Counted from the first letter of the stretch, positions 1-7,882 are shown. The stretch: 12,430 nucleotides of DNA from Actinomycetota bacterium (GCA_009701085.1 WLKV01000007.1:1-12430), one strand, 5' to 3'. Notes: generated by a model from the letters alone, not told the origin. Translations and numbers: made by a program.

Positions 1-266
1 CGTTTGGCCAGACAGATGTTGCGATCGTGATTGGTGCTAATGACGTTGTGAACCCTGCAGCACAGACAACTCCAGGATGTCCTATCTATGGAATGCCAAT
101 TCTTGAAGTCAATCACGCATCCAACATCATCTTCCTGAAGCGCTCAATGCGTCCAGGATTTGCTGGTATCGAGAATGAACTTCTCTACGATCCAAAGACG
201 ATGTTGCTCTTTGGAGATGCAAAGGCATCTCTAACAAAGGTTGTCTCAGCGCTCAAAGCGCTGTAA
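1..266 (+). CDS. pntB: NAD(P) transhydrogenase beta subunit, C-terminal end (5' truncated)
   Basis: This is the last 87 codons of PntB; the reading frame is open from base 3 and ends at TAA 264-266. PntB is the membrane subunit of the proton-translocating transhydrogenase, which transfers hydride between NADH and NADP+ using the proton gradient. The visible part is the C-terminal NADP(H)-binding domain III. It shows the family stretch IGANDVVNPAAQ, then GCPIYGMPILEV, the KRSMRPGFAG loop and LFGDAKAS near the end, all close to Escherichia coli PntB as I remember it. The membrane segments and the pntA partner must lie upstream, outside the window. The gene converges on the minus-strand VOC gene with about 60 bases between the two stops. 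Confidence 0.95.
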   Translation, partial: FGQTDVAIVIGANDVVNPAAQTTPGCPIYGMPILEVNHASNIIFLKRSMRPGFAGIENELLYDPKTMLLFGDAKASLTKVVSALKAL

Positions 267-327
267 ATAACGGAAGAAAACTCTGAAAGTGAGGGGGCTG
301 CTAACAATCGCGGCTAACCTTCAGATT
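267..327. other. Short convergent intergenic gap
   Basis: These 61 bases separate the stop of pntB from the stop of the minus-strand VOC gene. A bidirectional terminator would be expected here, but I see no strong GC-rich stem followed by a T-run on either strand. A run of T at about 331-337 lies just inside the VOC gene end. No gene fits. Confidence 0.5.
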
Positions 328-708
328 TCAAATTTTTCTTTCGCGTAATACGCAGAACTCGTTACCTTCGGGATCAGCCATGACAACCCACGTTGTGTCG
401 GGATCTGTTGACTGCCCGATATCAATCTTCTTCGCGCCAAGCTTCTCGAGACGGGCAACTTCTGCAGCTTGATCATCTGGGCGCAGATCTAAATGCAATC
501 TATTCTTTACAGCTTTTGAATCCGGAACTTTAAGAAAGAGAATGTCAGGAAAGCCTGTCTGATTTGGATCGTTAAGTTCGCGCTCAATCCACCAACCAAT
601 GTCATCTCCATCTTCGCCAACAGTCCAACCGAGAGCTTCTGCCCAAAATTGAGCAAGCGCTAATGGATTGTGTGCGTCAACAGTGATGCATTGCAGTCTG
701 AGTGCCAT
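328..708 (-). CDS. VOC-superfamily (glyoxalase/bleomycin-resistance-like) protein
   Basis: This 126-residue protein is the usual length for a single vicinal-oxygen-chelate domain. The N-terminus (LQCITVDAHNPLALAQFWAEALGW) is the typical opening beta strand and helix of glyoxalase-like proteins. HLDLRPDD in the middle and DPEGNEFCVL at the end are the paired strand and final DPxGNxF signature of the Glyoxalase_6 / glyoxalase-like group. Members bind a metal in a cupped barrel and may be lyases, dioxygenases or antibiotic-binding proteins; the substrate cannot be read from the sequence. The ATG at 706-708 lies only 8 bases after the stop of the pirin gene, so the two are probably cotranscribed with pirin first. 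A GAGGGA element about 12 bases upstream is a poorly spaced ribosome binding site, so translation may be coupled to pirin. Confidence 0.88.
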   Translation of the reverse strand: MALRLQCITVDAHNPLALAQFWAEALGWTVGEDGDDIGWWIERELNDPNQTGFPDILFLKVPDSKAVKNRLHLDLRPDDQAAEVARLEKLGAKKIDIGQSTDPDTTWVVMADPEGNEFCVLRERKI

Positions 709-716
709 GCGGAAAA

Positions 717-1775
717 TTATCCCTCTTGTAGGTCAGTCGGAGCGTTATGCACGTCGAGAACATCGCCAGATAACTTATCTGTGCGGTTCAATTTTGATGA
801 GTCGCCTGGCTTCTTGGCATCTTCCTTATAGATCGCAGGGATTGAGCCCAAGAGACCCTTCTGGAAATCTTCAAATGCTTGAAGTACTTCGCGCTTTGTA
901 TTCATGACAAATGGCCCCATCCATGCAACAGGTTCCTTAATTGGTTGGCCACCGAGAATAAAGAGCTCGAGGTTTGGAGAGCGCGACTCTTGCTGGTTAG
1001 CAGCGCGTACAACGATTGTGTCGCCATCGCCAAAGACTGTGAGCTGACCCATTGAAACTGGACGCTGTTCGTCGCCAACAAAACCATGACCTGACATTGT
1101 GTAAACAAGTGCGTTGTAATCCTTGCGCCATGGAAGGCGAAGTTCTGCACCAGGTGCCACAGTTGCGTGAATCAAAGTAATTGGAGTCTGTGTTGTTCCA
1201 GGACCTACGTGTCCATCCAATTCGCCAGCAATGATGCGAATAAGGGAACCACCATCAGTAGAAGAGAGAAGTGCAACATCGTTTGCACGAACATCCTGAT
1301 ATGCAGGAGGTGACCACTTCTTAGCCGCAGGAAGATTGACCCAGAGTTGGAATCCGTGGAATAAACCACCTGACATCACCAGATGCTCTGGGGGAGTCTC
1401 AATGTGAAGAATTCCGCCGCCAGCTGTCATCCACTGTGTATCTCCATCAGTGATTGTTCCGCCGCCGCCATTGGAATCTTTATGATCGAAGATGCCATCA
1501 ATAATGTATGTAACAGTTTCAAAACCACGGTGTGGGTGCCATGGAGTTCCCTTTGGCTCACCTGGTGCATATTCCACTTCACCCATTTGATCTAAGTGAA
1601 TAAATGGATCAAGCTCTGCTAAATCAACACCAGCAAATGCACGACGAACCGGGAAGCCTTCACCTTCGAAACCTTGTGGCGCAGTTGTCACACTCTTAAC
1701 GCGACGTGCGCGCAGACCTGTTGTATCGCTGATGCGAGGAAGGATGGTGATGTCACTGACGGTTACTGCTGGCAC
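717..1775 (-). CDS. Pirin-family bicupin protein
   Basis: Pirins are non-haem iron bicupins; some have quercetinase activity and others act as redox-linked regulators. The N-terminal cupin carries HPHRGFETVTY (H80, H82) and GGGILHIETPPE (H124, E126), which match the four iron ligands of the family, so metal binding should be intact. A second cupin-like domain follows (GPGTTQTPITLIHATVAPGA onwards), then a charged tail of about 50 residues that is longer than in many pirins. I chose the GTG at 1773-1775 (352 residues, starting MPAVTVSDI) because AAGGAG sits 5 bases upstream. A TTG at 1815-1817 would extend the protein by 14 residues, but it lies inside the promoter palindrome and has no ribosome binding site. 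The VOC gene follows within 8 bases. Physiological substrate unknown. Confidence 0.93.
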   Translation of the reverse strand: MPAVTVSDITILPRISDTTGLRARRVKSVTTAPQGFEGEGFPVRRAFAGVDLAELDPFIHLDQMGEVEYAPGEPKGTPWHPHRGFETVTYIIDGIFDHKDSNGGGGTITDGDTQWMTAGGGILHIETPPEHLVMSGGLFHGFQLWVNLPAAKKWSPPAYQDVRANDVALLSSTDGGSLIRIIAGELDGHVGPGTTQTPITLIHATVAPGAELRLPWRKDYNALVYTMSGHGFVGDEQRPVSMGQLTVFGDGDTIVVRAANQQESRSPNLELFILGGQPIKEPVAWMGPFVMNTKREVLQAFEDFQKGLLGSIPAIYKEDAKKPGDSSKLNRTDKLSGDVLDVHNAPTDLQEG

Positions 1776-1798
1776 GGTGGCTCCTTTGTCTTGCCTCA

Positions 1799-1827
1799 AA
1801 TGTAGTTGAACTTTCAACTAGTTGCAA
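1799..1827 (-). promoter_or_regulatory. Pirin promoter with embedded palindromic operator
   Basis: On the minus strand TTGCAA (1822-1827) and TACATT (1799-1804) are separated by exactly 17 bases, a plausible -35/-10 pair. The spacer is almost filled by a perfect palindrome at 1803-1820: 8-base arms TAGTTGAA / TTCAACTA with a 2-base centre. Transcription would begin about 15 to 20 bases before the GTG start at 1775, leaving room for the AAGGAG ribosome binding site. A dimeric repressor bound here would cover both promoter elements. The half-site (GTTGA...TCAAC) resembles sites of MarR-family redox regulators such as RosR of Corynebacterium glutamicum as I remember them. The identity of the regulator is inference. 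Confidence 0.65.
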
Positions 1828-1863
1828 CCCGAAGTGTTAATGCGCCATGCGCTTGGCCCTTGG

Positions 1864-3222
1864 TTAAGTGGGCTCATTTATGGAGCGCGCAGGTGTGAAG
1901 AAGGACTTACCGAGCGGAGATGTCCAGGTGCAGGAGCCATCGCTAAAGCTCTCGATCTTCCATCCATCGTGAGTTTTGAGGCGGTGATGTCTTCGGCAGA
2001 GCGCGCCGAGATTATCGGGAGAGGTGGTGCCACCGGATTCCCAGCTTTCGGCGTGATCGAGATCGGAAAGAAGGGCCGATCTTCGACAACCTGGAAAACG
2101 ACAAGTTCGATCTCGAGCGATGAGAAAGTCTTTGAGATGTTGAGGTGGCTCGTAACTTTCGCGACCAAAGTCGAGAAGATTACCGGTCTGCGGCTCAGTG
2201 ATAAATCTCTTCCACTTTGCATCTGATGCGAGCTCGCGTGCGACCGATGCAGGAATTGGACCATAACCGGCAAGTTGGCCTGGGTTTTCAGCGAGGCCAA
2301 GAAGTGTTGGAAGATCGATAGTGACGTTGACGGTTAGAGGACGGCGTTGAGGTATGACGGTTTCAGATATTTCGGAGAGGAAGTTTGAGCAGATGGCAGA
2401 GAGAGCATCTGCGCGCTTCTGGTCGATAGTGCGACTTACTTCGCTACTGTCATTATTCGACTTTGCAGATTCCAACTCGTTGCCAATACGCGAATGTTCA
2501 AGCTGCTCCTGTCGCAAGATAAATGACTCAATCGAGTTCATAACAATCTGGGCATCGGCCGCAGGCAAAATTGCGATGACTGTAGACATGCCATCTGCTT
2601 CGTTATAGCAACTTACTCGTCGAAGTGAAGCGGCACGAGAAGTTACCTCCTCGAACTCTTCGGGAATAGATTTGGCTATGTCAGTCCGAATACGAGCAGT
2701 AAGTTGACCTGGCGTGTGTAGCTCAGCGAATGAAAGTGCGCGTTGTTCCACGTCGAAGATGACAGAATCCGGTGCACCATTACGAATTGCAGTTGCTGTT
2801 TCACGAGCAATTACAGTTGCGTGCGCGGCAGAAATTTCTCCTGTAGCAAGTGCCGAACAGGTGTTAGGTAAGTTATTGACCAAAGTGCGCGCAATATCAA
2901 TTCGTGACTGCGCAGTCGCCGGCGCTAATCGAAGTGCGGTCGAGATATCTTCGCGCTCTGCTTCATCAACACCGTAGAGCGGACCATCACCTTCACTGGG
3001 TTGTAGCCCAGCAACGGCTGCTATTGCGCGTTGACGTAGCGCGTAGAGCCAACCGTCTTGACGGTCGAGTGCAGCAAGATAGTTAATGCGGTCGACAGCG
3101 CTGAGTGTCCATGGATCGATCTCTGAGAGACGCGCCATTGTGGCTGCACCTGGAATTGCGTGGAGGAGCTCTGCCACACGTTGGGAGAGCTCATCTACAT
3201 CAATGAGGCGCGCTGTTGTCAT
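1864..3222 (-). CDS. DUF222 / HNH endonuclease domain protein (13E12-repeat-like)
   Basis: This is a 452-residue protein from ATG 3220-3222. The first two thirds are the alanine- and arginine-rich helical DUF222 region, with RLAPATAQSRIDIARTL and GEISAAHATVIARE typical of the 13E12 family. The C-terminus is an HNH nuclease domain. CRFPGC (C374, C379) and C409/H412 form a zinc knuckle, and DLDHAESW (H390), N404 and H413 give the H-N-H core, so all key residues are present. Such genes are common and often multicopy in actinobacteria; their function is not settled. The frame stays open upstream to about 3474, but those codons overlap the divergent trhO gene and do not resemble the family, so I reject the longer start. 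No good ribosome binding site precedes the ATG. No inverted repeats or target duplications were seen around the gene. Confidence 0.88.
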   Translation of the reverse strand: MTTARLIDVDELSQRVAELLHAIPGAATMARLSEIDPWTLSAVDRINYLAALDRQDGWLYALRQRAIAAVAGLQPSEGDGPLYGVDEAEREDISTALRLAPATAQSRIDIARTLVNNLPNTCSALATGEISAAHATVIARETATAIRNGAPDSVIFDVEQRALSFAELHTPGQLTARIRTDIAKSIPEEFEEVTSRAASLRRVSCYNEADGMSTVIAILPAADAQIVMNSIESFILRQEQLEHSRIGNELESAKSNNDSSEVSRTIDQKRADALSAICSNFLSEISETVIPQRRPLTVNVTIDLPTLLGLAENPGQLAGYGPIPASVARELASDAKWKRFITEPQTGNLLDFGRESYEPPQHLKDFLIARDRTCRFPGCRRSALLSDLDHAESWESGGTTSPDNLGALCRRHHRLKTHDGWKIESFSDGSCTWTSPLGKSFFTPARSINEPT

Positions 3223-3369
3223 GGAAGGGATAGTTGTTGAGCGCACTGACAAAGAGTTGAGAGTTTCGCAGAGTTTGAAGCATCTGGGGAAAAGTATTTT
3301 CGGGAGAATTGCTGAGCGTGCGTAAAAGTGCGGGTTTATTACAGTCCGTAGCGGCGTTAGAATAAGAAT
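3223..3369. other. Divergent intergenic region between HNH gene and trhO
   Basis: These 147 bases must hold the promoters of both divergent genes. The trhO side has a clear -10-like TAGAAT just before the start. On the HNH side only a weak TATCCC lies 5 bases before the ATG. Imperfect GAGTTG/GAGTTT words recur between 3254 and 3277, but I see no convincing palindrome, terminator or small gene. Confidence 0.4.
3358..3363 (+). promoter_or_regulatory. -10 element of trhO, probable leaderless start
   Basis: TAGAAT fits the actinobacterial -10 pattern TANNNT and ends 6 bases before the GTG start of trhO, so transcription would begin at or next to the start codon. No Shine-Dalgarno sequence is present. 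A matching -35 is not obvious. Confidence 0.55.
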
Positions 3370-4293
3370 GTGAACAAGCATGCGCCGAAGCTCAATAAGG
3401 TGATTCTGTATTACAAATTTACGCCAATCGCCGATCCTGAAGCTGTGCTGCTCTGGCAGAAATACTTGTGCCAATCTCTCAATCTCAAAGGCCGCATTCT
3501 GATTTCAAAGCATGGAATCAACGGAACTGTCGGCGGAGAAATGGCCGATGTAAAGAAATATGTGCGCGAAACTCGCCGCTACGAAGGCCTCAAGAAAACG
3601 GTCTTTAAATGGTCAGATGGAACCGGAAATGAATTTCCTCGCCTTCGCGTCGTTGTTAAAGATGAACTCGTCGCATTCGGCAGCCCCAACGAAATCGAAG
3701 TTGATGAGAATGGCGTTGTCGGCGGCGGCGTTCACCTTCGCCCAGAGCAAGTGGAAGAACTAGTGAAAGAACGCGGCGATGAAGTCGTCTTCTTCGACGG
3801 TCGCAATGCATACGAAGCAAAGATCGGAAAGTTTAAGAACGCAATCGTTCCTGATGTAGATACATCACGCGATTTCATCCGCGAGATTGAGAGCGGTAAG
3901 TACGACCATATTAAAGATAAGCCAGTCGTTACTTATTGCACCGGCGGAATCCGCTGTGAAATTTTATCTGCAGTGATGAAGAAGCGCGGATTTAACGAGG
4001 TCTATCAAATCGATGGTGGAATCGTTAAGTACGGCGAGCGTTTCGGTGATGAAGCAAACTGGGAAGGCTCGCTCTACATCTTCGATGATCGTATGGCGAT
4101 GGATTTCAGCGATAAGGCGAAGGTCATTGGCGAATGCGATAAGTGCAGCGCGCCTACAAAAGACTTCCGTAACTGCAATACAGCTTCATGCCACCAACTA
4201 ATTCTTCTCTGCGATTCATGTGCATCGCTGCCATCAAACCTCAGCTGTACACACGATCAATCTCGTCAGCACGACTCCGAACTCGTCGGGTAG
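3370..4293 (+). CDS. trhO: tRNA uridine(34) hydroxylase / rhodanese-related protein TrhO (YceA family)
   Basis: TrhO catalyses oxygen-dependent formation of 5-hydroxyuridine at the wobble position of certain tRNAs, a step toward 5-methoxyuridine-type modifications. The 307-residue protein has the family order. An N-terminal alpha/beta domain ([21 protein letters not shown]) comes first. A rhodanese domain follows with the active-site loop CTGGIRCE, whose catalytic cysteine is C190. Last is a cysteine-rich zinc-binding tail from C256 (CDKC, NC, SC, CDSC pattern). I place the start at GTG 3370; an ATG one base earlier is followed at once by a stop. The last 15 or so residues, after the final cysteine, are polar and unlike the core, a minor extension. 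The GNAT gene begins 6 bases after the stop, so the two are probably cotranscribed. Confidence 0.93.
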   Translation: MNKHAPKLNKVILYYKFTPIADPEAVLLWQKYLCQSLNLKGRILISKHGINGTVGGEMADVKKYVRETRRYEGLKKTVFKWSDGTGNEFPRLRVVVKDELVAFGSPNEIEVDENGVVGGGVHLRPEQVEELVKERGDEVVFFDGRNAYEAKIGKFKNAIVPDVDTSRDFIREIESGKYDHIKDKPVVTYCTGGIRCEILSAVMKKRGFNEVYQIDGGIVKYGERFGDEANWEGSLYIFDDRMAMDFSDKAKVIGECDKCSAPTKDFRNCNTASCHQLILLCDSCASLPSNLSCTHDQSRQHDSELVG

Positions 4294-4299
4294 CACCTC

Positions 4300-4875
4300 G
4301 TGATTTGGTGGCCCGCAGAGATTCCCACTCTCCAGTATGGGCTGGTCACACTTCGCCCCAGCGCCGAAAGAGATATCGATTCAATCTTCAACGCCTGCCA
4401 AGATCCACTCATCCCAGCATTCACAACGGTTCCGGCCAACTACACACTCGATCACGCAATCGATTTTGTGCGCTCGGATCCCTTTAGCTTCTCAGAACGT
4501 CGCGAACTCCGCTTCGTGATTGATTATGGAAATGGTGACGATGCGCAATTTGCTGGAGTTATTTCACTCCACACCATCAACATCAAGAACCACGCCGCCG
4601 AAATCGGTTATTGGATGGAGAAGTCGATGCGTGGAAAAGGTATCGGCACTATCGCTGCAAAGATGATTACCGATTATGGATTCCGATCACTCGGCTTTAG
4701 ACGTATTGATGGCTTAGCAGATGTAGAAAACGCCGCTTCACAGAAACTTCTCACAAGTGCGGGCTTCCAAAAGGAAGGAATATTGCGCAACAAGGTCACA
4801 CGTGATGATGGTCGGCAGATTGATATGGCACTCTTTGCAACGACCGATATCACCTGGAAACCGCTAGATAACTAG
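4300..4875 (+). CDS. GNAT-family N-acetyltransferase (RimJ/RimL type)
   Basis: This is a 191-residue acetyl-CoA-dependent acetyltransferase. Early strands (LVTLRPSAERDIDSIFNACQD) are typical of the Acetyltransf_3 / RimJ-RimL group. The acetyl-CoA pyrophosphate loop is visible as RGKGIG in EKSMRGKGIGTIAAKMI, followed by YGFRSLGFRRIDGLADVENAAS and LTSAGFQKEG, the standard motif A/B layout. RimJ/RimL relatives acetylate the N-termini of ribosomal proteins, but this large family also modifies antibiotics and small amines, so the substrate is not assigned. The start is GTG 4300-4302, 6 bases after the trhO stop; no strong ribosome binding site is seen, so translational coupling is likely. The stop lies within a predicted hairpin (4863-4890). 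Confidence 0.88.
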   Translation: MIWWPAEIPTLQYGLVTLRPSAERDIDSIFNACQDPLIPAFTTVPANYTLDHAIDFVRSDPFSFSERRELRFVIDYGNGDDAQFAGVISLHTINIKNHAAEIGYWMEKSMRGKGIGTIAAKMITDYGFRSLGFRRIDGLADVENAASQKLLTSAGFQKEGILRNKVTRDDGRQIDMALFATTDITWKPLDN

Positions 4876-4890
4876 TGGGGACCATCTAGC
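4863..4890 (+). repeat. Stop-spanning inverted repeat (bulged hairpin) after the GNAT gene
   Basis: Outer arms GCTAGA (4863-4868) and TCTAGC (4885-4890) are perfect complements. Inside them lies TGG-GGA-CCA, a 3-base-pair stem with a 3-base loop, and a 7-base bulge on the left that contains the GNAT stop codon. No T-run follows, so this is not a standard intrinsic terminator. It could protect the transcript end or slow polymerase before the next gene. Confidence 0.4.
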
Positions 4891-4909
4891 AATATTCGAG
4901 AGGAGCGCC

Positions 4910-5215
4910 ATGGAATCCCTTGCCTTGGTCGTCTCCGTCATGATCGGAAATATTCTCTTTTCTGGTCCATTTGCTCTCTTCTTAACTCTGCCTCGCATCC
5001 GCTCTATTAGCGATAGTCGACTCTTTCTCATTGTGCGCAGACTCGCAATGGGAGCAGCTGCTCTTACTGGAATTTCCTTAAGCACGCTCTTTCTCTTCAA
5101 TCATCTTCCTTTGATAGTAAATCTCTTAGCGCTGTTCTGTATAGCAACACATCTCTGGGCCGCAGATCGCGAATATGGAAAGTTCATCTCATCAAGGCTT
5201 CGTCGCAATGGTTAA
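4910..5215 (+). CDS. Small hypothetical membrane protein
   Basis: This 101-residue protein of unknown function begins at ATG 4910, with GAGAGGAG ending 4 bases upstream, one of the best ribosome binding sites in the window. Three hydrophobic stretches suggest membrane helices: about residues 3-26 (LALVVSVMIGNILFSGPFAL), 45-63 (RLAMGAAALTGISLSTLFLF) and 66-83 (LPLIVNLLALFCIATHLW). The loop between the first two is basic (RIRS), and the tail is basic and polar (SSRLRRNG), which suggests these ends face the cytoplasm. I recognise no family. Its stop overlaps the start of the GH18 gene by 8 bases, so the two proteins are probably made together. A membrane partner or anchor for the secreted glycosidase is possible but unproven. 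Confidence 0.72.
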   Translation: MESLALVVSVMIGNILFSGPFALFLTLPRIRSISDSRLFLIVRRLAMGAAALTGISLSTLFLFNHLPLIVNLLALFCIATHLWAADREYGKFISSRLRRNG

Positions 5216-6977
5216 CGCTCGCAGAAAATTCCTTAGTGTTGTTGCAGCTGCAGCGCTCTTCTTGCCGCTGATATCAGCGCCCATAAGCACTGCAGACAAT
5301 GCGCCCCGCAAGATTATGACGGGATGGGTTCCTTATTATTCGATGAAGACTGCGCTTCCTGATGTTCTCAATAACATCGACCTCATCAAAGAGGTAATGC
5401 CCTTCTGGTACACCTTGAAATTTAACGGTAAGACGAAAGAAACTTTTATCGCCGATCTCTATGCGCCGGCTAACCCCAGCGTTCCTATCGCCGAACCACT
5501 CGCAGCGATGCGTAACGCTGGACTATCGATAATTCCCACCATCACAGATGGCACAGATAAATTGGTACTCGCTGGGCTCTTAAAGAACCCCACATCACGC
5601 ACGCAAATTGTCAATGCAGTCATGAACTTAGTACGCACCAATAACTACGATGGAATTGATCTCGACTTTGAAGGCTTTGCATTTGTCGACGGAAATGGCA
5701 CCTGGACAAGTACCGCACCTTCGTGGGTTGCATTCGTTAAAGAGCTCAGCGCTGCGCTGCATGCTGAGAATAAGTTGCTTTCAGTCTCAACTCCTTATGT
5801 ATTAAATCCCAAGGATGCGCAGAAGGGCTATTACGTCTATGCCTGGGCAGCGATTGCTTCATCTATCGACAAGCTTCGCATCATGACTTATGACTACTCC
5901 GTTGCAAAGGTCGGTCCACTGGGTCCCATCACGTGGGCAGAGCGCACAGTGCAATATGCGGTCTCCATCATGCCTGCATCCAAAGTATTTGTTGGGGTTC
6001 CTGGATACGGTCGAGATTGGGTAACTGCGGTGACTGGTGTCTGTCCTGCAAACGTAGTCAACACAATTAAAGCCGGCGCCAAAGCTGCAACATTTGTTAT
6101 GCGTGATGCACAGGCTCTTGCAGCAACATATGGCGCTGTGCCTACATACGATGAGAAATTTGGCGAGATGACTTTCTCTTACCAAAAGGTTTACAACGGA
6201 GTTACTGCAACAGGCCTCTCAACATCATGTACTGCTTCGCGAACTGCGTGGTACCAAGATGCGCGCGGATGGGCGCTCCGTGCAGCGCTTGTAACAAAAT
6301 ACCGAATCGGTGGAATCACGGCATGGACATTTGGCATGGAAGAACCCTTAGCGATGGAATCAATTCGCCAAGTAGCAAAGGCAATCGCGCCTGATCAAGT
6401 TAACGTCACAGCAGCAATCGATAAGTCGGCGATTGAATACGGTAATCCAATTACTGTCACAGCAACATTTACGATTAAAGATAAGTCACCGGTTGTTGGC
6501 GTTCCAGTACGCATCGAAGGAAAATCAGCAGGCGATAGCAATTGGCGCACCTTAGCTACTGTGACAACGGGTATCGATGGAAAGATTGAGAAAGCTGTTT
6601 TAGTTGGTAAATCAACTGCAGTACGCGTGTACTCAGATTCAACGTGGGAAAGATCCGAAGGCGTCAGTTCAGAGTTCCCAATCACTGTAAATCGCCTCCT
6701 TGTTCTGGCTGCACCAGGGACTATGAAGGCGTTGGGATCAATCACCATCACTGGAAATATCCGACCTCGCACCGCTGGTGCATCTGTGCAGTTAGAGAAG
6801 CTGGTTGACAAAGAGTGGAAGCCACTTGATCAAGCGATCCTCACCGATGCGCAAGGGAACTTCTCATTAACTCTTGCAGGACAACAACGTGGTGTTGCCT
6901 CATTCCGCGTCACGGTGGCATCTGATTCGCTCTGGAACGTTGTGACCAGCCCTACCTTCAATATCATTATCCGGTGA
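5208..6977 (+). CDS. Secreted glycoside hydrolase family 18 protein with C-terminal Ig-like domains
   Basis: This 589-residue exported protein starts at ATG 5208-5210. The N-terminus has basic NARRK, then a hydrophobic stretch ([20 protein letters not shown]) with likely cleavage near STA-DNA. The GH18 barrel opens with MTGWVPYYS. The catalytic motif DGIDLDFE is intact, with D148, D151, D153 and the acid E155. [18 protein letters not shown] and the late strand [12 protein letters not shown] follow as expected. GH18 enzymes cleave beta-1,4 N-acetylglucosamine bonds in chitin or peptidoglycan; this one most resembles the YaaH-like group, but the substrate is inferred. From about residue 400 to the end are two beta-sandwich repeats of about 95 residues, likely for binding or spacing at the cell surface. 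An earlier ATG at 5175 would bury the signal peptide. The stop overlaps the clpS start. Confidence 0.88.
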   Translation: MVNARRKFLSVVAAAALFLPLISAPISTADNAPRKIMTGWVPYYSMKTALPDVLNNIDLIKEVMPFWYTLKFNGKTKETFIADLYAPANPSVPIAEPLAAMRNAGLSIIPTITDGTDKLVLAGLLKNPTSRTQIVNAVMNLVRTNNYDGIDLDFEGFAFVDGNGTWTSTAPSWVAFVKELSAALHAENKLLSVSTPYVLNPKDAQKGYYVYAWAAIASSIDKLRIMTYDYSVAKVGPLGPITWAERTVQYAVSIMPASKVFVGVPGYGRDWVTAVTGVCPANVVNTIKAGAKAATFVMRDAQALAATYGAVPTYDEKFGEMTFSYQKVYNGVTATGLSTSCTASRTAWYQDARGWALRAALVTKYRIGGITAWTFGMEEPLAMESIRQVAKAIAPDQVNVTAAIDKSAIEYGNPITVTATFTIKDKSPVVGVPVRIEGKSAGDSNWRTLATVTTGIDGKIEKAVLVGKSTAVRVYSDSTWERSEGVSSEFPITVNRLLVLAAPGTMKALGSITITGNIRPRTAGASVQLEKLVDKEWKPLDQAILTDAQGNFSLTLAGQQRGVASFRVTVASDSLWNVVTSPTFNIIIR

Positions 6978-7270
6978 TGGTAAAGACTGCAGATAAGATC
7001 GAAGAAGAGATTCGCGCAATCTTTTCTGGCGATACCCCATGGGTCACCATCGTCTGGGATGACCCAGTAAACCTTCAAACATATGTGGTCTATGTATTTA
7101 TGGAGCTCTTCGGTTATTCGAAAGCGAAAGCGACAGAGTTGATGTTGCAGGTCCATAACGATGGCAAAGCAATTGTTTCAACAGGTAGTCGCGAAGAGAT
7201 GGAACATGATGTTGCGCGCCTTCACGAATATGGCTTGTGGGCAACTCTCCAGCGTGGCGATCAGCTATGA
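6977..7270 (+). CDS. clpS: ATP-dependent Clp protease adaptor ClpS
   Basis: ClpS delivers substrates with destabilising N-terminal residues to the ClpC/ClpA unfoldase and ClpP protease. The 97-residue protein has the full family signature: [12 protein letters not shown] at the start of the core, then [29 protein letters not shown], with the N-degron pocket residues in the expected DD..N and M..H positions, and a closing GLWAT. I take the ATG at 6977, which overlaps the GH18 stop (TGATG). A GTG at 6974 would add one residue. The gene ends in ATGA, shared with the DUF2017 start. In mycobacteria clpS is likewise followed by a DUF2017 gene. A CATTAT hexamer 6 bases before the ATG could be a weak internal promoter. 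Confidence 0.96.
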   Translation: MVKTADKIEEEIRAIFSGDTPWVTIVWDDPVNLQTYVVYVFMELFGYSKAKATELMLQVHNDGKAIVSTGSREEMEHDVARLHEYGLWATLQRGDQL

Positions 7271-7857
7271 CAGCAACCGAAGGGTTTAAACGCCATGGTG
7301 ACCATTCCTATGTCGCCACCTTTGCCGATAGTGAGAAAGAGGTGCTGCTCAACCTCTGCGAACAGATCATCGAACTCCTAGCTGAACGCCAAGACCATGG
7401 CCACGACGACCCACTCGCTGCAATGGTCGGCATTACCTCTCACGATTCACCACCTGAAGATGAAGTTCTGCACCGCTTATTGCCCAATGCCTATGCAGAC
7501 CAAGTCGATGCATCGGAATTTCGCCGATATACCGAAGCGACTCTGCGACAGAAGAAACAAGCGCACGCAATTTCTATGCGCATCCACCTCAAATCTTCCG
7601 ATGATGGAACAGTTGATTTAGATCATGACAATGCAAATGCATGGCTTGGAGCCATTAACGATATTCGTTTAGCACTGGGTGTTCGCTTGAAAGTTGAGAA
7701 CAATTCGCATGAAGAACTTGAACTTTTAGCACCTGATGATCCACTACGCGGTGTCTACGCTGTCTACACATGGCTAGGTTGGCTTCAAGAGACTCTTCTC
7801 TCTGCACTCATCGATGATGCTGATGAGGATGAAGAATCACAGCTTGGAAATTCTTAA
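7267..7857 (+). CDS. DUF2017 family protein (Rv1332-like)
   Basis: This 196-residue protein of unknown function matches, by position and general sequence, the DUF2017 gene that follows clpS in actinobacteria. The ATG at 7267 shares ATGA with the clpS stop, a classic coupled start; an upstream in-frame start at 7237 would overlap clpS by more. The sequence is mostly helical and soluble, with no signal peptide or membrane segment. [13 protein letters not shown] near the N-terminus and [21 protein letters not shown] near the C-terminus are the most family-like parts. The final 14 residues are strongly acidic (DDADEDEE). Tight coupling with clpS suggests a role in Clp-dependent proteolysis or its control, but that is inference. 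Confidence 0.85.
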   Translation: MTATEGFKRHGDHSYVATFADSEKEVLLNLCEQIIELLAERQDHGHDDPLAAMVGITSHDSPPEDEVLHRLLPNAYADQVDASEFRRYTEATLRQKKQAHAISMRIHLKSSDDGTVDLDHDNANAWLGAINDIRLALGVRLKVENNSHEELELLAPDDPLRGVYAVYTWLGWLQETLLSALIDDADEDEESQLGNS

Positions 7858-7880
7858 GGCACAATCACTTCTTAAGAGTG
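7851..7880 (+). repeat. Paired TTCTTAAG elements upstream of mec
   Basis: TTCTTAAG occurs at 7851-7858, overlapping the DUF2017 stop, and again at 7869-7876. The second copy sits in a near-palindrome at 7866-7880 (CAC-T-TCTTAAGA-GTG, one base off perfect). It lies directly 5' of the mec -10 element. It may be an operator, or the two CTTAAG words may form a weak stem. Confidence 0.3.
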
Positions 7881-7882
7881 TG

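Noticed and set aside
1776-1817. TTG start for pirin, 14 codons longer
   Set aside because: It lies in the promoter palindrome and lacks a ribosome binding site, while the GTG at 1775 has AAGGAG at good spacing.
1822-2226. Plus-strand open frame of 134 codons opposite the HNH gene 3' end
   Set aside because: The protein resembles no family, it is antisense to a well-supported domain, and no ribosome binding site is present.
3223-3474. Upstream extension of the HNH protein by 84 codons
   Set aside because: The extension overlaps trhO, is not family-like, and crosses the divergent promoter region.
5175-5207. Earlier ATG for the GH18 gene adding 11 residues
   Set aside because: It would place polar residues before the signal peptide and lies deeper in the upstream gene; ATG 5208 gives a normal n-region.
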